Assembly (NCBI GenBank): GCA_911728435.2
Contig: OU452216.1
Span: 2,542,842-2,606,841 of the forward strand
Source: Apoderus coryli
Taxonomy: Eukaryota > Arthropoda > Insecta > Coleoptera > Attelabidae
Length of the DNA: 64,000 nt
Direction: 5' to 3'
A model generated the notes under the pieces. That model saw only the letters and a list, made by a program, of their open reading frames with translations, was not told where the DNA came from and made no database searches. This document shows positions 22,115-31,187 of the stretch, one piece after another (position 1 is the first letter of the stretch; each line of letters starts with the position of its first letter). The translations under genes and the position numbers were made by a program.

Positions 22115-22639
22115 AATAGTGCCATTTCATTTCTTTCTAAGCAAATTGACAAAATCAGAAACATTGTTGTATAGCTCTATCTATCGGATATGTATAAAAA
22201 TAAATATAATCACCAATACTTTTTTGATACTGTCAATCATCACCTTTATACTGAGCCTAATTTTATTAAAATCAGACCATTCATAAGAAACTTAGAAAAC
22301 ATTTTACAAACCAATATTCTTCCGCTCCTGCACCATTTATTTAAGAGGAAAAAAAGGTTTTTATGAAAAAGTTTTAGAATTGTAGTTAGAACATTCTCAT
22401 TAAGTTTAACACTTACGTAATATAAGTATATTTTTAAGAAAACAGTGTTTTTCAATTTTCAATCAAACATTGTCTCGCAATTTAAATCTTCGTAAAATCC
22501 ATCACTGTTGCACAAGTCACCTTTATGTCTAGTAGGGGAGTGAAACTACTCTTCCTAACAGTGTTTCTTAACCAAAAATAGTACCAGTGTTGTGGTATTA
22601 ATAATATTGTCGCAGGTACTTCGTCTAGTGGCATTATTA

Positions 22640-23868
22640 TTAAAATTACAGCTTAGGCTCTGTACTATCAATAACTGTCAATGAAGGAGGGCAGGTCGAT
22701 GTGATTTACACGGACTTTGCCAAAGCATTTGACACAATAAATCACGTGGTTCTGTTGAACTAGCTTACTGTGTTTGGGCTTGGAGCTGGATCTGTTTCGC
22801 TAATCCATTCCTATATCACTAATAGATCCCAATATGTTCTCCATAATGGATATAAATCATCAAGATACCATATGTCATCTGGTGTTCCGCAAGGGTCGAA
22901 TCTGGGCCCATTATTGTTTTAATTTTTATAAATGACTTAGCCGGACTACTGAATTGTCAGAGAATGCTCTTTGCGGACGATATGAGAATATTTAATTCCG
23001 TTAATAATTTTGACGATTGTAATCGTTTGCAGCGTGATATGGATTTGGTTCAATGCTGGTGTGAGGAAAACAGACTGAACTTGAACTCTTCGATTTCAAA
23101 TCGTCCAGAGTCCATTAAGGATCTTGGTGTGACCTTTGATAAGCTTGTTTCAGTCGATAGACATATAAATAACATAATTCTGAGTGCATCTAGGTCTTAT
23201 GGCTACATTGTGAGAAATTCCAGATCTTTTGAAAATATGGGTACAATAAAAACCTTATACTATGCTTATGTCAGGTCAAAGCTGGAATACTGCTCTTTAA
23301 TATGGTTTCCATATTATAACTGTTACAATGTTTCTGTTGAGAGAGTTCAGCGTAAGTTCTTAAAATACTTATGTTTCAAAACTGATGGATCATATCCCGA
23401 AAGAGGAATAGAGTATGACATCTTGGTAACAAGATGTCAAATACAAACTTTAGAATTAAGACGAAAAATTCATGCAGTAAAATTCCTTTTTAATATATTG
23501 CATAGTAAGATTGATTGCGCTGAACTCTTGCAAAAGTTGTATTTTTTGGTACCAAGGCAAAATCCGAGATCTTCTAATTTATTTTATAACGACTGCCCTA
23601 GGACCAATTTGTTGATGAAGTCGTTTGTCTACACAATGTGTCAGACATATAACTTTATAAGCGATGAGAGTGATATTTTTTTGGATCACTTAATTACTGT
23701 TTTAGGTGTTTTGAATGCACATTTAAGTTGCATATACCTATGATGTTTCTTTCTTTCTGTTTCGGTTTATTTGTATTGTTATTATTAAGATTAAGTAATT
23801 TTGTAAGATTGCTCTCTAAATGGATTTTCTGTTGAGCAATAAAGCAATTATTATTATTATTATTATAA
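22640..23868 (+). mobile_element. CR1/jockey-type LINE, 5'-truncated, with (ATT)n tail
   Basis: RT fragment in frames: VIYTDFAKAFDTINH (first catalytic Asp) at about 22698, MSSGVPQGSNLGPLLF at about 22870, then LFADDMRIFN (catalytic FADD motif) at 22967. A clean frame follows to 23743 with the thumb and the C-terminal end (IDCAELLQKLYFLVPRQ). The element ends in AATAAAG and an ATT repeat at 23847-23866. Stops at about 22759 and 22921 and a frameshift between show it is dead. 5' truncation is usual for LINEs. Confidence 0.88.
22964..23743 (+). pseudogene. LINE reverse transcriptase C-terminal half
   Basis: 260 codons open from the FADD catalytic box to the natural stop. It includes the thumb (DLGVTFDKLVSVDRHINNII), the ALYYAYVRSKLEYCS-type helix region (here YYAYVRSKLEYCSLIWFPYY) and the C-terminal RTN motif. 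It is part of the LINE at 22640-23868 and not a free gene. Confidence 0.85.
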
Positions 23869-24132
23869 CCCCGTCTGGTGATCGGGTTGTTACTATCCTA
23901 ACAAAGCATTCCCGCTGCTCTCAGCCATTCCAGGGAGAGCAAAGTAATCTTCAGAGGGCATAAAACTGACCACCCTTCGAATACATGCAACATGCTATAA
24001 TCGTGATTCGAGAATAGATCCCAAGGGATTTATTTCCATTTATTTTATAAGCTAATTAAAAACCTGAGGTAACGCCCTGTTTGTGTTAAGTTAAAGGTGT
24101 TTAAGTTAAATATAGTGGTTACACATACTTAC

Positions 24133-24674
24133 ATTATTCGCTATTGTTGGCATCTCCTTCTGAGAAACAGTCATTGTTTTGTTCTCATCCAAAACAATGT
24201 CATCTGAGAATTGGCGGCAATTACTATCAATTGCTTTAAACTGAGATCCTTGAGAACAGCGATTATTTTGATCACCATCCATTTGACTCATTACGTTTGG
24301 CATCTCTTCGACTACACTCATGTCCACATGGTGTTCAACTTCTTCATTTTGTACCATATTTGAATCAGTAATATCAGTTTGTGAATTTTGAGTTGAGTTA
24401 CAAGACATACATGTTTTCGAAGAATTCGAGCGCAATTTCGGTTTTAAAAATTTGCTCTTCATTAACTGGAATCCCTTTAAGCGATTAGCTTTTTCTGATG
24501 GGGATTTTTTGTGTACGCTTTGTAATACGGACATCGTGTTTGATTCAACATTCAGTTTCACAAACTTATTTGGTATATCAATCGAAATATTTTGGTTTTG
24601 TAATATGCGAACTTTACTGGACGAACCACTATCGTCACTAGTTTTAAGGAATCGTTTTTCATTTGCTTGTTTGT
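24133..24674 (-). CDS. Exon 3 of an unrecognised host gene
   Basis: 542 nt between a TTTTCAG acceptor (24676-24675) and a GTAAGT donor (24132-24127). Entering in phase 1 from the exon at 26602-26641, it yields 181 open codons and leaves in phase 0, exactly as the next exon needs. The protein is hydrophilic: basic stretches (KLRSNSSKTCMSCNSTQNSQ contains a CxxC) followed by an acidic/Asn/Gln-rich part (EEVEHHVDMSVVEEMPNVMS). No domain recognised; probably disordered. The alternative GTG-type start within this frame is not needed, because the exon is entered by splicing. Confidence 0.8.
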
Positions 24675-24894
24675 CTGAAAATTTTAAAATTATACAGTCA
24701 CTAGTTCAGCAGAATTAAGGATCGTAAAAGGCTCAAAGGTGGTAGAATTTAGAGATAAATTCAATTGTTCTAGTAGGCGGTGAATTTAACATTCGTTAAT
24801 GATTTGATTTGTATTTTCCAGTGGAATGATATAATTTTGAAATTTAAATGTATTACGTGAAAGGTAAGTGACAAAAAAATCACAAAAATATTAC

Positions 24895-25350
24895 TTTTAC
24901 ACTTAAATAAATATGAGGCACAATTCGTGCCTCGGAGATAATAGTTTATTTAGTAGCAAATAACAATAAAATTATTTTGAAATTGAAATGAAAGTCTGAA
25001 TGCACAAATTGAATTTATTAAATTACACGTCAGGCCAGACATGTCTCGAGGACACACATACCCATCATCAGTGGTAAAATAATATTAAATTATAAATAAT
25101 GCATTCTAAAGAACCCTTCATCAAATTGACTGATTTGCTTTCATCGACGCCTATGGTACATACATTTTTTGTATTTTTAACACCAATTCAACTATTTAAA
25201 AGGCTAAATATCATTTTTACAGTCTAATTTTTTTACCCTTTTCCTACTATTTATGAACGCCTATGTAAACAAGTTTTTATATGCTGCATTTTGTAGGTTA
25301 TCTTATATCAAAACTATAATATATAATTAGCCAATTTTCTCGTATGTTTG
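24895..25350. repeat. GCCTATG-family repeat fragment
   Basis: Diverged copy of the family described at 48631-50468. It has a terminus-like piece (GAGGCACAATTCGTGCCTCG at about 24914) and two internal units with ACGCCTATG (about 25147 and 25258), the second followed by TGCTGCATTTTGTAGGTTAT. Confidence 0.7.
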
Positions 25351-25361
25351 GGCAATATATA

Positions 25362-26122
25362 TACAATGTGTCCACGGATAGAGTTTGGAAGAGGAAAAAC
25401 TTTTTATTTGTAGATTTAGAAGAAAAAGTAATTAGCTATAAAAACGCCTGCTTGTGTCGAAACTACAATTTCGAATACCAAATTTACGATTACTATACAG
25501 GGCATATCAAATATATATATAAAATATCATTTTTATGGATTTTTTTTTATTTTATTATTTTAATAGTAGCTATGAAATTAACCCCTTTCAGAAAATGGTT
25601 TATTAGTTTTTTTTTTGCACAATTGGTGTAATAAATCACGGTTTTGAAAATATTCTCATAAAATAAAAAAAAAAATCAAAATCAAAAAAAATTATATTTT
25701 TGATATACCCCGTATAGTAATCGTGCCGAAACTATAATTTCGAATACCAAATTTACGATTACTATACAGGGTATATCAAAAATAACATTTTTAATGTTTA
25801 AGATTTTTTTGTTTTTTTTTAAATTTTATGAAAATATTTTCAAAACCGTGATTTATTACACCAATTGTGCAAAAAAACACAATAAACCTTTTTCTGAAAG
25901 TGATTAATTTCATAGTTAGGTACTATTAAAATAATAAAATAAAAAAGAACAAAATCCATAAAAATTTTATTGTTGATATACCCTGTACAGTAATCGTAAA
26001 TTTGGTATTTGAAATTGTAGTTTCGACATAAACAGACGTTTTTATAAAGAAATACTTTTTTTCCTAAATCTACAAATAAAAAAGTTTTTCCTCTTCCAAA
26101 CTCTATCAGTGGACACATTGTA
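25362..26122. repeat. Foldback element with ~380-bp arms
   Basis: From TACAATGTGTCCAC (25362) to GTGGACACATTGTA (ending 26122) the two halves are imperfect inverted copies, centred near 25742, with almost no spacer. Both arms contain internal ATACAGGGTATATCAA-type strings. The open frames seen on each arm are mirror copies of one non-coding sequence, not genes. Confidence 0.8.
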
Positions 26123-26129
26123 TATTAAA

Positions 26130-26595
26130 CACGTATTTCCGGTGAAAAAATTGGTATATTTATTATGCAACGATCAACGATCATGTAATGATGGTTATTA
26201 ATGCACACATACAGTGTGTGTCATTAACAATTTTCAATTTTAGTTAATAATTTAAAAAAAAGTAATGCAGATTCCACGACGCCCCTGGATTCTCAGTATC
26301 AACTTTATAACAATCCAATTAAGCCCTGTTATGCAAAATGCTACCCACCCTCATATGAAAAAATGAGATAAGCGCGAATTCTGGTTAGTTATTTATTACT
26401 TCTTGAATATTCCGATTCGTAAAAATCCTGTCTATGATATGGAGAGCTAAAAACTGGTGCCACAAGCAGCGCATACCTAGTTATACGCAACTACTACTCT
26501 TGCTAGAACACGAAAAGTGTCTTTACAAAAAGTACTCTTTGTTGCAGCGACCCTCCATTCGAGCTAATTAATGGCTATTATTATTATTTAAGAAA
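26130..26595. other. Intronic stretch with repeat scraps
   Basis: Nothing coding. GATATGGAGAGCTAAAAAC at about 26437 matches the 3' end of the GCCTATG-family element, so a short terminal scrap of that family is present. Confidence 0.5.
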
Positions 26596-26601
26596 ACTTA
26601 C

Positions 26602-26641
26602 CATTTGTATCATTTTCTGGCGCACAATCCTTATTCTGAAT
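26602..26641 (-). CDS. Exon 2 of an unrecognised host gene (micro-exon)
   Basis: A 40-nt exon with acceptor TATTTTCAG (26643-26642) and donor GTAAGT (26601-26596). It enters in phase 0 and leaves in phase 1, matching both neighbours. A second CAG 6 nt inside gives a possible alternative acceptor that keeps the frame. Peptide: IQNKDCAPENDTN. Confidence 0.7.
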
Positions 26642-26715
26642 CTGAAAATACAATTTTGAAAACATAAATGACCAAAATTACGTAAAATATTACTATAGTC
26701 TATATTTTTGAAGTG

Positions 26716-26895
26716 CAAAGTGAGCCACCTCCGTTTCGTTGATCCACAACTCATCAGTCAACCCAACGAAGAGCTTATACTAGCACGAGATACTATCTTG
26801 TCAAATGTATTTAGTGCTTACACTCCCTCTGACCTAGACAGGTGCACTGATCTGACAATCCTTTCATGTAACTCCCTATACAGGGTGTCCGTAAA
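26716..26895. repeat. Dispersed repeat piece and TACAGGGTGTCC end
   Basis: 26716-26800 shares CGTTTCGTTGATCCACAACT and GAGCTTATACTAGCACGA with the repeats at 11.8-12.4 and 51.0 kb. It is followed at about 26880 by TACAGGGTGTCCGTAAAGTA, the end of another TIR element whose partner I do not see. Confidence 0.55.
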
Positions 26896-26899
26896 GTAA

Positions 26900-27735
26900 C
26901 GGAATGGGCTGTTATTTTCAAATAGGCACAATTTTAAAAGAAAAGCCGAGACACATCAGTTTTGATTTATGTTTTGCAATTTTGTAGGCTACGTATTTGA
27001 TCCATCTAAGTCATGTTTGTTTCAAATTGCAACCTCTATTTTTAGGACACTTTTGAGTTACTGCAATCGTCTTGAGTCCAATGATGTGTCACAGGGGTAA
27101 CATAAGAAAATTTTTGAGAACTGGCAATTTTCTAAATAAACTGCTGGACAAATGAAACGCACCGGACCGATTTTTGCCTTCATGTCAAAGACAAATCTTT
27201 TAATAACCAGAAGAGATAGAGCCATGCGTAGTTGGGGTATTAAAGACAAATGATTAGATTTTTAGCTATAGCTGTAAAACTAAAGCTAAGCTGTAAAACA
27301 AAATACTCATTTTTTTTTCGAAGTTAAAGGCTATCGAGATTTCGTAATTTTTTTGCTAAGTAGGTACCTATGTGACATTTTAGTGTTTTATAGAAAAAAA
27401 AAACAATTTGAAGACATTTTTGATATCTCTTCAGTGTTGAAAGATATCGAGATTTCAATAGAACGAATTATGGAATATTAGAAAGATGGCTCTCTGAGAA
27501 GGCAAAACAAGCCTAAGTTCGTTAGTGTCTTTTGTGAAATACAAACAATCTAAACACCAAAGCTCTATTGCTAGTTTGTCATACTGATTAAAACAAGAAA
27601 GATCGAAATCAGATCAATAACCCTCTGTTTCATAAGAAATTTTTTCCAATTTTGTTTTCTAATATTAAACTTTAATACCCACGTCTTCTCGGGAAGATAT
27701 GCTCTGTCGATACGGTTTCAACTTCCTTTCGTCTC
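26900..27735. other. Intronic stretch
   Basis: AT-rich, with no supportable gene. It may hold the body of the element whose TACAGGGTGTCC end lies at 26880. An AGT/AGC microsatellite follows at 27737-27762. Confidence 0.4.
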
Positions 27736-27793
27736 CTCAGTAGTAGCAGCAGTAGTAGTAGTAATGTTTTTTATGAAGCCATATGAATCTTAC

Positions 27794-28306
27794 CTCCTCT
27801 AACTGCGGCATAACAAATTTTCCAAAACCGGACATACGTTCATTCTCCTTCCTTTTCTTGGCATCTTTCATCTGCATTTCTCTAATAATCTTAAGTTCTT
27901 CTTTTTCGACTTCCTTTAATTCCTTATCCACAGCCTCAATTTCTTTTTGAACAAGGCAGTAGCGAGCCAAATTAATACAACGATGATAAACTAACTTCTC
28001 ATTGATGTCCTTTGATTGCATTCGCTGGCGTTTCTTTACGCCAATTTTCGCTGTCAGGAACTCTTCTTCGAATTTCATAACCTTAAGCTCATTTTCTTTC
28101 AAATGGTAATCGTTGTAAAGCGGTGTTGAGGCGACAAGATCTGCCTTAATTTGATTATAGAAATTCGTATATTCTTCATCCATGTTGATGTTCAATTCAT
28201 TTATTGCATCAACATCTTTCAATACACATTTACGATATTCTTGTAGAGGATTCAGACTGCTTTCCATCTCATTTACCATATTCTGCACACTGTAATAAAC
28301 GTTCAT
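27794..28306 (-). CDS. Exon 1 (of those seen) of an unrecognised host gene
   Basis: Up to 171 codons ending at a GTAAG donor (27793) in phase 0. The exon starts either at the ATG at 28306 or, more likely, at a spliced start at 28289: CTAAC, a branch-point match, lies about 15-20 nt before ACGTTTATTACAG. The protein is highly charged and helical, with long coiled-coil-like runs (LVQKEIEAVDKELKEVEKEE, then LKIIREMQMKDAKKRKENER) and ends GFGKFVMPQLEE. With exons at 26602, 24133, 19820 and 12662 it makes about 470 residues with every junction in phase, strong evidence for a real gene about 16 kb long or more. I do not recognise the family. Coiled coil followed by a disordered tail would fit a structural or complex-assembly protein, but that is inference. 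Confidence 0.8.
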
Positions 28307-28364
28307 GTTAGATTTATGATGGAAATAACCGAAAATACTGATACTGCGATACAGTTCGGTACCG

Positions 28365-28710
28365 TGTGGGGTATACCGGGTGGTTAAGTTTTGAAAACGG
28401 AAACTTATGAAGCAGACAAAGAACCATAAAATAATATCAGTTTGTAATGCAAACTATATTCGATAAATGCTTCATTACAAAGATACACCTTTCTACGTAA
28501 AAAATATTATTTTACTTCTACCAGTGGAGTGCGTACGACCACATCTTCGAGCAATTAAAAAAATGGTACGCCACTGTTGTTTTTTTAAATACAAATTATT
28601 TCTGGAATCCTTGTTCAATTTACTCCTCACTTTTCTTCGTTCGACACATTGTTTGCCAGTAAAATATTAAAATTCTTTAAGCAACTGCAATTCAAACAAA
28701 TTTCAAACTG
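28365..28710. repeat. Solo long terminal repeat of the 58.3-kb mariner family
   Basis: The order of blocks (GGTGG near the end, TTCATTACAAAG, ATATTATTTTACTTCTACCA, GTGGAGTGCGTACG, TACGCCACTG, GAATCCTTGTTCAATTTACT, CTTCGTTCGACACA) parallels the 438-bp terminal repeat of the element at 58286-59970. No second arm or transposase follows, so it is a solo or broken copy just upstream of host exon 1. Confidence 0.65.
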
Positions 28711-28794
28711 TCGTAGTATGTCATGAAAAAAAAAAACTCTTACTGTCAGTGTTTTTCATTTTATTATGACAGTTAATTGAATTGTCTGGTAATT

Positions 28795-29760
28795 TAATTT
28801 ATTTATTTATTCAAGGGCCAAGTCCATTATTACAATACGAAAATAAAAAAAAAAAGTAAGCATGACAATCACCAAACCAATGCTCAATACTGATGGCAGA
28901 GCAGTTGTGAAAATCTGATATTAAAAGCCGCCTCCCCAGGAACTCGTTAGTCGGAGAGAAAAAGTCTAGTTCCAGACTTGAACATTGACTGGCCAAACGA
29001 CATGCCCTAGGATAAAGCTCCCCTGGCATAATTTGTTCGGTAATATACTTCACGAAATACATGAGTCGCCCTAACAGCTCTCAGAAGAACATGGAGCCCA
29101 ATCTGTGAGAGCAAGATAGATGAATTAATGATTTTGTAAAAGATGCTAAGGTCTCTCACGCTCCTACGCGATCCCAACGTCTTCAATCTCATCTCCTCCA
29201 TCAGTGCATCCTAATTGTAGACATGGTCAACAGGTGGAAACGGTGCTTGAGTCCTCTCGATATGAGCACATGACAGACATAGAAGGGGCTCCAAACCATA
29301 GATGGGTACTCTTGATGAGGTCTGACAAGCGATGTATATATGGAAAGCATTGCTCTATGTCATTAATAAATAGGTTGAACAATTATGGGCCCAAGTAGGA
29401 ACCTCCAGGAACACCGGAAGTGACTTTCACCGGCCTAGAACAAAACTCATCAGTCGGATAACCTGAGTCATACTTGACAGGTAGCTCTCCAACCAGGAAA
29501 GCAAGGAATCTGTCCCCCGGCACCTGCCAGCTTATGAACGAGAAGACCGTGGTTGATGCGATCAAAAGCCTTGGAGAAGTCGGTATATAATGTATGAATT
29601 TGATCACCCCTTTCTAACGCCGACAAGAAGTCCGTGAACTCGAGAAAATTGGGCTCTGTGGATTTACCGGATTGAAAACCATATTGCTCGTCTATAATAG
29701 ATGGACTCAAGGCAGGTGCCAGTGACAAGATTTTCAAAGAGCTTCGGAATGCTACTAAGA
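28795..29760 (-). mobile_element. CR1/jockey-type LINE fragment, minus strand
   Basis: Read on the minus strand: QYGFQSGKSTEPNFLEF and YTDFSKAFDRINHGLLVHKL (first catalytic Asp) at about 29700-29540, then GVPGGSYLGP at about 29390, then after a deletion of the FADD region the C-terminal end (TVHVLLRAVRATHVFREVYY-like, with YYRTNYARGAL) at about 29050, and a 3' tail with (AAATA)n at 28795-28812. Frames are broken. The Gln of the usual GVPQGS is Gly here. Confidence 0.8.
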
Positions 29761-29999
29761 ATGCACATAGCTCTTCGATCGGGGAACAATCAACCCCGTA
29801 TACATAGTGTCGAATTTGCCATTAAAAACTACCTAATTAGTTATTTGGACGAACTATCATACCATCTGACATAAATAAGAGGTTGATGATTTGTCGTCGC
29901 AAACTAAGAATGTCCGGATGCTACTTCAGAGCTTCCTTCCATGCCACTAAGGCCCCTCTCCACAGAGCCTCAACCCACTGCAAACCAGGGATGGCTCCC

Positions 30000-30982
30000 G
30001 TCTTTTAAGGGATTGCACGTCAATATGTTCCCGGTGGAAGGAACAGTTTCAGGAAGTCCTAAAGAGTGACACTAATGTCGACAATTCAACACTCGGTTGC
30101 CACATAGACCAACCCAACAACACTTGCGAGATGTACCTGCACTGCAAGAAGTTGAAAGAACTATTCGGTAACTTAAAACCCTAAATCAGCTGGCTAATGG
30201 CATCTTCCTGAGCTTTTTAAAGAAGGAACCGAAACCGTGCCTGCTGAAATGCGAGATGTCTCAATTGACACTATATTTAAATAAAAGGAGGATAGGTCCG
30301 TATGTGGAGACTATCGTGGTATCTTTCTCCTCTCCATCGCCTGAAATGTTCTTGGAAGAATTGTGTCCAATCTTCTTCTCCCATTCTCGGAAGGGTGCTT
30401 GCCGGAAACACAATGTGATCGATATATGACCTTGTCAAGGCGTTCGACCCCACTAACCGTGAGGCTCTGTGGAGGATATTGAAGCTCAACGGATGTCGCC
30501 GGAAATTCATCCGGATACTCCGACTCCTTTAGGATAATATGAAAGCAGCATTTCCCATCAGCTGCGGACGGGGAGAGACCTTTCCAATAACTGGTGTGAA
30601 GCAGGGTTGTGTCATTGCACCGACCTTGTTTTTGGTGTTTGTGGTCCAACTTGTTAAGAATGAACCGGGGGAATAGAGATCGTCTGCAGATTTGATGGCG
30701 GCTGACTCTTCAACCTTCGTAGACTTCCAGCTGGGACGAAGATCGTATCCACATCAGTCATTCAGCTTCCTTCCATACGCGAATGACAATGTAGTCTTAG
30801 CTGATACAGAAGATGATCTTCAATACCTATATACTAAATGCATTTAACAGCGCATACAAGAGTCTTGATCTGAATATATTCAGATCTAATCATTATAATG
30901 AAAACACAGATTCTCTACCAGCCTGCACCAAACACTGTGGCGATCCCACCACATATTCGAGTTAACAGAGACAGACTTCAGA
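30000..30982 (+). pseudogene. LINE RT (GVKQGC type), 5' part, split by a second LINE
   Basis: Plus-strand RT remnant: RWKEQFQEVLKSDTNVDN at about 30035, a broken YRGI..LLS region, then YDLVKAFDPTNREALWRILK at about 30425, TGVKQGCVIAPTLFLVFVV at about 30592, and YANDNVVLADTEDDLQY at about 30778, where the usual YADD has become YAND. Several frameshifts and stops. The sequence is cut at 30982 by the (ATT)n tail of a minus-strand LINE and resumes at about 37095. Confidence 0.85.
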
Positions 30983-30984
30983 AC

Positions 30985-31015
<31 letters not shown>

Positions 31016-31187
31016 CTTTATTGTGTGAAGTTAATTACACAAAAGGCGAAGTTGAGGCTAATCTAAACTAAACAAACCCTATAAAAAACGAAAACAAAAA
31101 AACAATTATGACTTAATAAAAATTAAAATATAAAATATACCCAACAAAAACAAAATATGAAAATGAAAATACTACACTAATTACTTA

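Larger units (their letters stand above)
20435..22465. mobile_element. Long-inverted-repeat mariner-like element, ~2 kb
   Basis: Outer arms 20435-20795 and 22120-22465 are inverted copies, and the pairing continues inward as 20785-20885 with 21790-21904. The right arm is interrupted by a 210-bp insertion (21905-22114) flanked by AATAG. Between the arms lie a mariner-type transposase N-terminus on the minus strand and a LINE C-terminal scrap on the plus strand. It appears to be a long-TIR mariner relative that lost its catalytic part and gained other sequence. Confidence 0.7.

Noticed and set aside
24914..24940. Transcription terminator from GAGGCAC...GTGCCTC stem
   Set aside because: It is the diverged terminus of the GCCTATG family, and bacterial-type terminators are not relevant here.
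25362..26122. Two similar proteins of about 90 residues on opposite strands
   Set aside because: They are mirror readings of the two arms of one palindrome, with no domain; likewise the paired 61-residue frames at 17886-18071 and 18657-18842 and the 65-residue frames at 58442-58639 and 59617-59814.
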